Assembly (NCBI RefSeq): GCF_018130505.1
Contig: NZ_JAFCKH010000001.1
Span: forward strand, 868,001-932,000
Direction of reading: 5' to 3'
Length of the DNA: 64,000 nucleotides
Source: Bradyrhizobium tropiciagri
GTDB taxonomy: Bacteria; Pseudomonadota; Alphaproteobacteria; Rhizobiales; Xanthobacteraceae
The notes below the pieces were generated by a model. It made no database searches. It saw only the letters and a list, made by a program, of their open reading frames with translations, and had not been told where the DNA came from. Position 1 is the stretch's first letter. Each line of letters begins with the position of its first letter. Position numbers and translations under genes: made by a program. Below, one piece after another: positions 44,728 through 52,042 of the stretch.

Positions 44728-45060
44728 TTGTCGATTCTGAAAATTCCAACCGCGAAAGTGTTCGAGCCGTTGCTGCAGCCGGCGCGGTACAAGGGAGCAT
44801 TCGGGGGGAGGGGGTCAGGAAAATCCCATTTCTTCGGCGAGTTGCTGGTCGAGATGTGCCAGGCCGAGCGCGGCACGCTGGCGGTTTGCATCCGCGAGGC
44901 GCAGCGGACGCTGGCGCAATCCTCGAAGCGGCTGGTCGAGAGCAAGATCGCTTCGCTCGGCATCGGCGCCGGTTTCAAGCTCTACTCCGACAGGATCGCG
45001 ACGCCGGGGGACGGGGTTGTCATCTTTCGCGGGATGCGTGATCAGGCGGTGATGCAATGA
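44728..45060 (+). pseudogene. Truncated phage terminase large subunit (N-terminal fragment)
   Basis: The 110 encoded residues (TTG start at 44728, SILKIPTAKVFEPLL) match the start of PBSX-type terminase large subunits: RYKGAFGGRGSGKSHFF contains the Walker A motif GGRGSGKS at about 33-40, and VCIREAQRTLAQSSKRLVESKI follows. The frame stops after VVIFRGMRDQAVMQ, where full proteins continue with the Walker B and nuclease domains (over 400 residues in total). It is therefore a DNA-packaging ATPase remnant. The stop overlaps the next ATG by 4 nt, as in an intact operon, so the deletion seems to have left a neat junction. Confidence 0.75.
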
Positions 45061-45350
45061 ACGAAGCGGACGTTAGAGCAATCGTCATGGAGACGCTGAT
45101 TGAACAGGAGCGCGTCCGCCGAAGTGACATCGATGCCGTTGTGGTCAAGACCGTTGCGACGATCCTGACTTCGTTTGGCATCGAGGAAGGCGATCGCAAC
45201 GAGTTGCGAGCGGATTTCCAACACTTGCGCAGGTGGCGAAAAAGCGTCGAGCAGGCGCAAAATTACACTTTCAAGGCCGCGATTACCGTCATAGCGACAG
45301 GATTGATCGGAGCCATTTGGCTCGGCATCAAAGCGACGCTCGGGAGGTGA
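45057..45350 (+). CDS. Small phage-associated membrane protein, 97 aa
   Basis: A 97-residue protein with a helical N-terminal part (ADVRAIVMETLIEQERVRR, TILTSFGIEEGDRNELRADFQHLRRWRKSVEQ) and one C-terminal membrane helix (about 72-92; FKAAITVIATGLIGAIWLGIKATL). Such proteins commonly follow terminase genes in rhizobial prophages; a holin-like or lysis role is possible but unproven. The start is coupled to the terminase fragment by ATGA. Confidence 0.7.
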   Translation: MNEADVRAIVMETLIEQERVRRSDIDAVVVKTVATILTSFGIEEGDRNELRADFQHLRRWRKSVEQAQNYTFKAAITVIATGLIGAIWLGIKATLGR

Positions 45351-45402
45351 CTAGTATCGCGCATACACGGATGCTGAACAATTGGAGTTTTGAGGCTCGA
45401 CC

Positions 45403-45828
45403 ATGTATCGGATACGCGAGGTTGACGCAGGAGACGATGAGTATGCGGATACGCTCGGCGAGTTGCATCAATTGACTTTCCGCGACGGCACCCGGCCTCC
45501 TGATTTCGAACAGGGACACTGGTGGATTGCGTTCCATCGAGCAGAGCCGGTTGCGTTCGCCGGCGTCGTTCCGTCAACCCACGTCGCCGACGCGGGATAT
45601 CTCTGCCGTGTTGGTGTTTTGATGCAGCATTGCGGCCACGGCTTGCAGATGCGGCTCACTCGCGCGCTGGAGCTGCGAGCTCGGCGAGTCGGCTGGACCG
45701 CGATCGTGTCGGATACGACGGATAATCGGATCTCTGCGAACAACTTTATCCGGCTGGGGTACAGGCTCTTTGAGCCACCTTCGCCTTGGGCATGGCCGCA
45801 TTCGCTGTATTGGCGAAGGAAGCTATAG
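45403..45828 (+). CDS. GNAT-like N-acetyltransferase, phage-associated
   Basis: A 141-residue protein with the GNAT layout: an acceptor-side N-terminus, AEPVAFAGVVPS, DAGYLCRVGVLMQHCGHGLQMRL (an atypical acetyl-CoA loop, HCGHGLQ instead of R/QxxGxG/A) and the C-terminal SANNFIRLGYRLF. GAGG precedes the ATG. It directly follows the terminase fragment and small membrane gene and is probably cargo of the same remnant. The substrate is unknown. Confidence 0.72.
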   Translation: MYRIREVDAGDDEYADTLGELHQLTFRDGTRPPDFEQGHWWIAFHRAEPVAFAGVVPSTHVADAGYLCRVGVLMQHCGHGLQMRLTRALELRARRVGWTAIVSDTTDNRISANNFIRLGYRLFEPPSPWAWPHSLYWRRKL

Positions 45829-45853
45829 GCCCTGCCGGATCGATTTTGCGCGT

Positions 45854-45896
45854 AGCGCCCCGGTGGCTGAACGGCTGCCGGGCGCTGTGGTGTTTT
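45854..45896 (+). terminator. Hairpin terminator after the GNAT gene
   Basis: AGCGCCCCGG (45854-45863) pairs with CCGGGCGCT (45878-45886) with one bulged C; GTGGTGTTTTCT follows. It begins 25 nt after the stop codon and marks the end of the prophage remnant. Confidence 0.6.
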
Positions 45897-45970
45897 CTAG
45901 CCTATCCGTCCTGCTGGCCGAACCACCCTTTGTGCAGTGCCACCGGCCTCACATGTCTTGATCTCTGGTG

Positions 45971-45984
45971 ATCACTCGATAAAC
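45971..45984 (+). promoter_or_regulatory. TCGATAA-containing motif, copy 1
   Basis: ATCACTCGATAAAC lies about 57 nt before the monooxygenase start. It resembles the sites at 50592-50605 and 54451-54463, which also precede island 2 genes. Candidate operator of the island's TetR regulator. Confidence 0.35.
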
Positions 45985-46040
45985 TGGCTCATGGGTTTGA
46001 TCGCATCCCGATGCCATGGGATCGAACCGAAGGTTTTTCG

Positions 46041-47267
46041 ATGGTTGATATTGGCCGCAGGCGTGAGGCAGCTATGCCGAGGGGTCCCGGTTCGGACGGC
46101 TATTCGGTCATGGTCGCGCGGGCCAAAGCCCTCGTTCCCGCATTGCGCGAACGCGCTGCCCGGACCGAGGAACTGCGGCGATTGCCGCCGGAGACCGAGC
46201 GGGATCTCCATGACAGCGGGCTGTTTCGGATCCTGCAGCCGGCACGGGTCGGCGGGAGCGAGCTCGATTACGTGGCGCTGGTCGATTGCGCCGACGTCCT
46301 GGCGCAAGCCGATGCATCGGTCTCGTGGAATTTTGCCAATCTGGCGAGCCATCACTGGATGCTGGCAATGTTCGCTCCCGAGGCGCAGAATGCGGTGTGG
46401 GACAAGGATCCGGGCGCGCTGATCGCATCCTCCTTCGTGTTTCCCGCCGGTCGCGCGACCAAGGCTGATGGCGGATATGTCCTGAACGGACATTGGCCGT
46501 TCTCGTCCGGCGTCGAGGCAAGCGAGTGGAACATGCTTGCCAGCGTCGTGGAATCCGATGATGAGGCAGATGGCGTCGAATACCGGCTGTTCCTGCTGAA
46601 CAAGCAGGACTACCGCATCAAGGATACCTGGAACGCGGCCGGGTTGCGTGGGACGGGCTCTAACGATGTTCAGGTGACGAATGCGTTTGTCCCTGAGCAT
46701 ATGACCGTTGCGGTCCGGGACGTCGCCGGCGGCCCAACGCCGGGCAGCGTGGTCAATCCGAATGCGCTCTACGCGCTCCCGGTGTTCTCGCTGTTCCCAT
46801 ATGTACTGTCGGGCGTCGGGCTGGGGAATGCCCAGGCTTGCCTTGATGATTACGTCGAGATCGCACGAGATCGCGCCTCGACGTACAACAGGGCCAAGAT
46901 CGGCGACTTGCAGAGCACGCAGATCAAAATCGCGGAGGCGTCGGCGAAGGTCGATGCCGCGCGCCTCGTCATGCGCACCAGCTGCATTGATGTGCTCGCA
47001 GACGTCCGACGTGGCCGAATTCCCGATATCGCAGCGAAGACGAAATTGCGCCGCGATGGCGCGTTCTCCGTCAATCTGTGCACCGAGGCGGTGTCCCTTC
47101 TGTTTGCGGCGAGCGGAGCCCGCAGCCTGTTCACCTCCGGAACCCTGCAGCGTCAATTCCGCGATGCCCACGCGGTGAACTCACATTTTGCATTCAATAC
47201 CGATGCCGCGGGAACCAACTACGGGCGGGTCGCGCTCGGGTTGCCGTCCGACAATCTGACGCTTTGA
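46041..47267 (+). CDS. Flavin-dependent monooxygenase, acyl-CoA dehydrogenase fold (HpaB/DszC-like)
   Basis: A 408-residue protein with the acyl-CoA dehydrogenase fold used by two-component reduced-flavin monooxygenases. LPPETERDLHDSGLFRILQPARVGGSELDY, DASVSWNFANLASHHWMLAMF and the Ser-containing flavin contact GHWPFSSGVEAS are typical of the DszC/HsaA group. The C-terminal helices include SGARSLFTSGTLQRQFRDAHAVNSH. The start at 46041 follows GAAGG; ATGs at 46011 and 46074 are alternatives. Ten nt later begins a flavin reductase, the expected reduced-flavin supplier, so the pair probably hydroxylates an aromatic or heterocyclic substrate. Confidence 0.88.
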   Translation: MVDIGRRREAAMPRGPGSDGYSVMVARAKALVPALRERAARTEELRRLPPETERDLHDSGLFRILQPARVGGSELDYVALVDCADVLAQADASVSWNFANLASHHWMLAMFAPEAQNAVWDKDPGALIASSFVFPAGRATKADGGYVLNGHWPFSSGVEASEWNMLASVVESDDEADGVEYRLFLLNKQDYRIKDTWNAAGLRGTGSNDVQVTNAFVPEHMTVAVRDVAGGPTPGSVVNPNALYALPVFSLFPYVLSGVGLGNAQACLDDYVEIARDRASTYNRAKIGDLQSTQIKIAEASAKVDAARLVMRTSCIDVLADVRRGRIPDIAAKTKLRRDGAFSVNLCTEAVSLLFAASGARSLFTSGTLQRQFRDAHAVNSHFAFNTDAAGTNYGRVALGLPSDNLTL

Positions 47268-47277
47268 GGCTGGCTGG

Positions 47278-47832
47278 ATGTCCGACTCACCCAAACATCC
47301 GGCTGATCCAGCCAACGAGTTGGCAAGCGACAATTCGGCGATTGATCCTCGTGATTTCCGCAATGCACTTGGCACATTCGCCACCGGCGTGACGATTGTC
47401 ACTGCGATGTCGGCCGATGGAAGGCCGTACGGGATCACATGCAATTCCTTCGCGTCCGTGTCGCTCAATCCGCCGCTGGTGTTGTGGAGTCTCGGAATGT
47501 TTTCGCAGGGGCTTCCCATCTTCCAGAACGCCAGCCATTTTGCGGTCAATGTTCTCAGCGCGGCTCAGCAGGCGCTGGCCTCGCAATTCGCGAGATCGTC
47601 TGCCGACAAGTTCGCGGGCGTGAGCTGGACACCAGGTTTTGGGAATGCGCCCGTGCTCGCCGATGCGATTGCCAATTTTCAGTGCCGCGCTGCCAATCGT
47701 TATTACGGTGGAGATCACGTCATATTTCTGGGGGCGGTTGAAGCGTACGCCTATACTGGAAACGAGCCACTCCTGTTCGCACGGGGCGGTTTTGGCCGGT
47801 TTCTGCCTGACACGGGCGGCAAGACGCCATGA
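47278..47832 (+). CDS. Flavin reductase domain protein (HpaC-like)
   Basis: A 184-residue protein of the HpaC-type flavin reductase family, giving FMNH2 or FADH2 from NAD(P)H. DFRNALGTFATGVTIVTA, PYGITCNSFASVSLNPPLVLWSL and HFAVNVLSAAQQALASQFA are family landmarks. GAGG precedes the ATG, and its stop overlaps the TetR start by 4 nt. It partners the upstream monooxygenase. Confidence 0.92.
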   Translation: MSDSPKHPADPANELASDNSAIDPRDFRNALGTFATGVTIVTAMSADGRPYGITCNSFASVSLNPPLVLWSLGMFSQGLPIFQNASHFAVNVLSAAQQALASQFARSSADKFAGVSWTPGFGNAPVLADAIANFQCRAANRYYGGDHVIFLGAVEAYAYTGNEPLLFARGGFGRFLPDTGGKTP

Positions 47833-48512
47833 GCCGAAAGACGCCAGTGAAGCCGGCGCGCGCCAAGCAGAAACGTTTGTCGGCTGACGATCGCCGCAGC
47901 GAATTTGTCACCAGGGCGACAGAGCTTTTCGCCGAGGAAGGATTCGGTGGCGGCACCCGCGCGTTGGCGCGCAAACTCGGCGTCACGCAGCCGCTGCTTT
48001 ACCGCTACTTTCCGAGCAAGGACGATCTCATCAAGGAGGTCTACCGCAGGGTATATCTCGGTCCCCTCGAGCCCGGTTGGGACAAGCTGCTCTCCGACCG
48101 TTCCCGTCCGCTTCGCCCGCGATTGCAGGACTTCTACCAAACCTATACGGATGCGATCTTCACCCGAAAATGGCTGCGGATCTATCTCTATTCGGGTCTG
48201 AAGGGCCTCGATATCAATCGCTGGTACGTCGGCATGGTCAAGGACAAGATCCTGACCCGCATCATCAGGGAATGCCGGCACGAGGCCGGACTTGCGGTGA
48301 GCAAACCGAGTGCCGCCGAGCTGGAGCTGGCTTGGGTGTTTCACGGCGGCATCTTCTACTACGGCGTACGGAAATACATCTATGACGCGCCTGTTCTTGA
48401 AGATAAGGCGCAGATGATCAGTGACGCACTTGATATCTTTCTCGCGGGATTTGAGAGGATCGCGGAGAACGCGGCTGATCGCCGGCGGGCGCCGGTCAAG
48501 GTCGCTGGTTGA
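47829..48512 (+). CDS. TetR/AcrR family transcriptional regulator
   Basis: A 227-residue regulator with a basic lead (about 1-20), then a TetR helix-turn-helix (RSEFVTRATELFAEEGFGGGTRALARKLGVTQPLLYRYFPSKDDLIKEVY) and a helical ligand domain. It is coupled to the flavin reductase (47829-47832) and converges on the deacetylase gene 6 nt away. It is the only regulator gene in island 2, so it likely controls it; the TCGATAA motifs are candidate sites. Confidence 0.9.
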   Translation: MSRKTPVKPARAKQKRLSADDRRSEFVTRATELFAEEGFGGGTRALARKLGVTQPLLYRYFPSKDDLIKEVYRRVYLGPLEPGWDKLLSDRSRPLRPRLQDFYQTYTDAIFTRKWLRIYLYSGLKGLDINRWYVGMVKDKILTRIIRECRHEAGLAVSKPSAAELELAWVFHGGIFYYGVRKYIYDAPVLEDKAQMISDALDIFLAGFERIAENAADRRRAPVKVAG

Positions 48513-48518
48513 GCCGAA

Positions 48519-49418
48519 TTATTTCGCCATCTCGGCCCGATACCAATCTCCAATCTCGCTCGCGGTCATCAGCGCCACGCCGTCGTGGCTGATCACGTAG
48601 TCGAGCAGAGCCTCCAGATACTTGATTCGATGCGGCACCCCGGTGATGTAGGGGTGCACGGAGATGGCCATGACCCGCGCATTCTCGGCGCCTTCCAGGT
48701 AGAGCCGATCGAACTGGTCAGTGCAGCGCTGTAGGAATTGATCGGACGGAAGATGCTGCAGTGCATGAATCACGATGTCGTTGGTTTCGACGGAATACGG
48801 GATCGTCGTCACGGTCCCGTGCGGCGTGGCGATGTCCTGGGGAAGATCGTCGATCACCCAGTCGGCCACATACTCGATCCCGTTGAGGCGGAGCAGATCG
48901 AGCGTATCTTCAGTCTCGGTCAGCCCTGGGCTTTCCCACGATCGCGGCGGCTTCCCGGTGAACCTCGCGATGGTTTCGACGGAACGCTTGATCGCATCCG
49001 CCTGGTCTGTGAGCTTGTGCATGGGTCCCTGGACGAAGCCATGTCCCATGAATTCGAAACCGGCCTCGAGCGCTGCTGATGCTACGCGCGGATAGCTGTT
49101 GCAGACATTGGCGTTCAGGGCGAGCGTCACGGGTATGTTTCGGTCCGTGAGCGCCTTGAACTGCCGCCAGAACCCGGCGCGCATGCCGTACTCGTGCCAT
49201 GACCAGTTCGGCACGTCGGGCAACAGGGGTTGACCCATCGGCGGGCTCAGCACGCTCCGCGGCATCGCGTTCTCGATGCGCCATTCTTCCACGTTGAGGA
49301 TGACCCACACGGCAAGTTTCTTGCCGGCCGGCAGCGTGAGCTTCGGTCGATCGACCTGTGCCTGGTAGGGAATGCGATCGGTGAATGCCACTTCGAACTC
49401 CTTGATTACACCGTTCAT
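48519..49418 (-). CDS. Polysaccharide-deacetylase-fold hydrolase (PuuE-like)
   Basis: A 299-residue NodB-fold protein. The pattern of VWVILNVEEWRIE, YGMRAGFWRQFKALTDRNIPVTLALNANV, EFMGHGFVQGP and SPGLTETEDTLDLLRLNGIEYVADWV matches the PuuE/allantoinase-like branch, where the fold hydrolyses cyclic amides rather than sugar N-acetyl groups. The usual metal-binding Asp-Asp pair near strand 1 is not obvious (NVEEW here), as in PuuE-type proteins. Its start overlaps the LLM gene stop by 4 nt. In island 2 it may open a nitrogen ring. Confidence 0.85.
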   Translation of the reverse strand: MNGVIKEFEVAFTDRIPYQAQVDRPKLTLPAGKKLAVWVILNVEEWRIENAMPRSVLSPPMGQPLLPDVPNWSWHEYGMRAGFWRQFKALTDRNIPVTLALNANVCNSYPRVASAALEAGFEFMGHGFVQGPMHKLTDQADAIKRSVETIARFTGKPPRSWESPGLTETEDTLDLLRLNGIEYVADWVIDDLPQDIATPHGTVTTIPYSVETNDIVIHALQHLPSDQFLQRCTDQFDRLYLEGAENARVMAISVHPYITGVPHRIKYLEALLDYVISHDGVALMTASEIGDWYRAEMAK

Positions 49419-50503
49419 CGGGCTGCCGCGGAATTGATCCGCGGCAAGACCTTCTCGGCCGTCAGGATCATTGATTGACGGCCGAGTTCGCGGTCCTTCC
49501 AGTCCTTGCCGGCATAAAGCAGGGTTCCGAAGGTGCCGACCTCTTCCTGGAACGCAAGCAACTGATCCGCGACGCTTTCGGGCGTACCGTGGATGATGAG
49601 ACTGTCGCAGATCGATTGCAGCGTAACCTCGGAGTCCGGTTGGTCCCGCCGCGTCTTGAACAGTTCGAGCCGGCCGCTGCGCTTCAGCTTCGTGAACAGC
49701 TGATGGTAGTAGTAGACATAGGGGCCGTCGGGGGCCATGGCATAGGCCTTCGCGGTCGCTGCGTCCTTTGCAACGAACACGCTCTTGGCGACACGCCAGT
49801 TCGCGGCGTCAGCCGCCCGGTTCACGCGGTTGCAGCCTTCGACATATTTCGGCCAGTGGCTCTTCACCCAGGCCGGCATCAGGAAGTTCGCCGAGATCGG
49901 ATCCCATCCACGCGCTGCCGCCTCTGTGACGCCCTTCGAGAACGGAGCAACCGCAGTCACGACGATCGGTGGATGAGGGGTCTGCAGCGGCCGGGCAATG
50001 AACCCCTGGCCGATGTCCTCGATCAGCGTTTTGCTCACCGAGACATTCCAGTATTTGCCCTGTAGATCATAAGGCGGCTTGCCGGCCCAGATATCAAGAA
50101 CCTGGTTGATGGCCTCGAGAAACATCGCGTTGCGATCGGCGTCGAGATTGCCGAAGACCTCCGCGTCGGAAAGCAATCCGCCCGGGCTGATGCCGAGAAT
50201 GAAGCGGCCGTCGAGCATGTGATCAAGCATCGCGACAGATGCCGCGACCGCTGCCGGATGCGTGTTCGGCATGTTGATCGTGCCGGTTCCAAGCTTGATC
50301 TGCTTGGTGGCGGCAGCGAGCCAGGCAATGAAGGCTATGCTCGAGGTGATGTTCTCGGCGCGGTCGGTGACATGCTCGCCGACATAGGCCTCGGTGAAGC
50401 CGAGTTCGTCGGCGAGCAGAAAGGCCTCACGATCCTCCCGGAGCGACTGCCGCCAATCCTTGTCGAGAGGATGGATCGGCATCGTAAAGAACCCGAGCTT
50501 CAT
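49415..50503 (-). CDS. LLM class flavin-dependent oxidoreductase
   Basis: A 362-residue bacterial-luciferase-like protein (MKLGFFTMPIHP, ADELGFTEAYVGEHVTDRAENI, IKLGTGTINMPNTHPAAVAASVAMLDHML, GRFILGISPGGLLSD). It is of the F420/FMN-dependent limonene or alkane monooxygenase type. GGGAGCAG precedes the ATG at 50503; the much longer open frame upstream runs antisense through the next gene and is rejected. It is divergent from the molybdenum hydroxylase genes and co-directional with the deacetylase. A reduced-flavin supply could come from the reductase at 47278. Confidence 0.88.
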   Translation of the reverse strand: MKLGFFTMPIHPLDKDWRQSLREDREAFLLADELGFTEAYVGEHVTDRAENITSSIAFIAWLAAATKQIKLGTGTINMPNTHPAAVAASVAMLDHMLDGRFILGISPGGLLSDAEVFGNLDADRNAMFLEAINQVLDIWAGKPPYDLQGKYWNVSVSKTLIEDIGQGFIARPLQTPHPPIVVTAVAPFSKGVTEAAARGWDPISANFLMPAWVKSHWPKYVEGCNRVNRAADAANWRVAKSVFVAKDAATAKAYAMAPDGPYVYYYHQLFTKLKRSGRLELFKTRRDQPDSEVTLQSICDSLIIHGTPESVADQLLAFQEEVGTFGTLLYAGKDWKDRELGRQSMILTAEKVLPRINSAAAR

Positions 50504-50591
50504 GATCTGCTGCTCCCTGCGGCGGGTCTTCTTGCTTTGTATGGAAACCTGCGGCCTTCGCGCTGCGAAGACAAGCCCAATCGAATAAATA

Positions 50592-50638
50592 ATCGGTCGA
50601 TAAATAAGCTTGACCTTTGGCCGGCGGGCCCCTCTAAT
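50592..50638 (+). promoter_or_regulatory. Promoter of the molybdenum hydroxylase operon with TCGATAA motif, copy 2
   Basis: TTGACC (50610-50615) is exactly 17 nt from TCTAAT (50633-50638), a good sigma-70-type promoter 41 nt before the ATG. Immediately upstream, ATCGGTCGATAAAT (50592-50605) carries the TCGATAA motif in an AT-rich patch where the divergent LLM promoter would also lie. Confidence 0.6.
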
Positions 50639-50678
50639 CCCGGAAAGCGAAAAATTCGGCCCGGGAGGCCACGCCCAC

Positions 50679-51560
50679 ATGAAAGCCGCGGCTTTCGCGT
50701 ACGCCCGTGCGACCAGCGTCGTGAACGCGCTGGAGCTGTTGGCTGCGCATGGTGACAAGGCAAAGGTGCTGTCCGGCGGACAGAGCCTGATGCCGGCCAT
50801 GAACCTGCGGCTTGTTTCCCCGGACCTTGTGATCGATATCGGCGGCCTTGCCGAATTGCACGGCATCGCGGTGAAGGGCGACGCGCTGGTCATCGGTGCG
50901 CTCACCCGCCACGTCGACCTGCTCAGGTCTCCGGAGCTTGCGCTGCATGCGCCGCTGTTGCAGGAGGCCGCCGCTCACATTGCCCACCCGGCCATTCGCA
51001 ATCGTGGAACACTCGGCGGAAGCCTCGCGCATGCCGATCCCGCCTCGGAACTGCCGGCCTGCATGGTCGCGCTGGATGCGACCATTGTCGTTCGTGCTCC
51101 AAGCGGCGAGCGGCGAATCGCAGCAACCGAGTTTTTCAAGGGAATCTACGAGACCGCGTTGCTGCCGCAGGAGTTGCTCATTGCGGTCGAACTGCCGGCC
51201 GCGGGCAAATGCTCGGCGTTCTTCTTTCAGGAGTATGCCCGGCGTCACGGCGACTACGCCATCGCCGGTCTTGCCGCTCGCGCCACTGTCGAAGGTGACA
51301 GCTTCTCGGATCTGCGGCTCGGCTTTTTTGCCGTCGGCGACCGGCCACTGCTTGCTGCGGCCGCGGGCAAGCTGATCAATGTTCCCGTGACGACAACCGT
51401 GCTCGCAGATGCCGCGGCGGCGCTGGCTAATGAGCTCGATCCACACGAGGATCAGCAGGCCTCCCCGGCGATGCGCCGACACCTGGCAACGGTCCTGTTG
51501 CGGCGTTGTGTAGCGTCGCTGCTTGCGCATCCCGACCTCGAGCCGGGGGCGGTCCAGTGA
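50679..51560 (+). CDS. Molybdenum hydroxylase FAD-binding medium subunit (CoxM/CutM type)
   Basis: A 293-residue FAD subunit of the xanthine-dehydrogenase family. KVLSGGQSLMPAMNLR (about 28-44) and AIRNRGTLGGSLAHADPASELP (about 105-126) are the FAD-binding motifs. GGGAGG precedes the ATG at 50679. Its TGA overlaps the GTG of the iron-sulfur subunit (51557-51560). It passes electrons from the 2Fe-2S centres to the acceptor. Confidence 0.92.
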   Translation: MKAAAFAYARATSVVNALELLAAHGDKAKVLSGGQSLMPAMNLRLVSPDLVIDIGGLAELHGIAVKGDALVIGALTRHVDLLRSPELALHAPLLQEAAAHIAHPAIRNRGTLGGSLAHADPASELPACMVALDATIVVRAPSGERRIAATEFFKGIYETALLPQELLIAVELPAAGKCSAFFFQEYARRHGDYAIAGLAARATVEGDSFSDLRLGFFAVGDRPLLAAAAGKLINVPVTTTVLADAAAALANELDPHEDQQASPAMRRHLATVLLRRCVASLLAHPDLEPGAVQ

Positions 51561-52042
51561 TTGCGCAGATCCCGGTCTCGCTTCTGGTCAACGGTGAGCC
51601 CGTGGATGCGGTCGTGTCGCCGCGGCTCAACCTGGCCGATTTCCTTCGTGAAAGCCTGAAGCTGACGGGAACGCATGTCGGTTGCGAGCACGGGGTCTGT
51701 GGAGCCTGCACGGTCCGTGTCGACGGCGAGATCGTTCGCTCATGCCTGATGCTGGCGGTGCAGGCGCTGGGCGCATCAGTCGAGACGATCGAAGGGCTGT
51801 CCGACAGCGGGGAGGTTGCTGATCTGCAGGCGGCATTCCGGCAGCGCAACGCGTTGCAGTGCGGCTACTGCACGCCGGGAATGCTGATCACAGCGCAGGA
51901 CTTGCTGAAGCAATCGCCGAGCCCAGACCGCACGGCGATCCGCGAACATCTCTCCGGCAATTACTGCCGTTGCACCGGCTATCAGGCGATCGTCGACGCC
52001 GTCGAGGCAACGGCCAAGGAACGCGCGGAGCGATCCGCATGA
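51557..52042 (+). CDS. Molybdenum hydroxylase 2Fe-2S small subunit
   Basis: A 161-residue subunit with a plant-ferredoxin-like 2Fe-2S domain (Cys43, 48, 51, 63 in CEHGVCGAC and SCLMLA) and a helical 2Fe-2S domain (CGYC at 102-105, CRC at 137-139). The start is GTG, fused with the upstream stop (GTGA); the upstream frame extension is not used. The stop overlaps the large subunit start (ATGA, 52039-52042), so all three subunits are coupled. Confidence 0.93.
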   Translation: MIAQIPVSLLVNGEPVDAVVSPRLNLADFLRESLKLTGTHVGCEHGVCGACTVRVDGEIVRSCLMLAVQALGASVETIEGLSDSGEVADLQAAFRQRNALQCGYCTPGMLITAQDLLKQSPSPDRTAIREHLSGNYCRCTGYQAIVDAVEATAKERAERSA

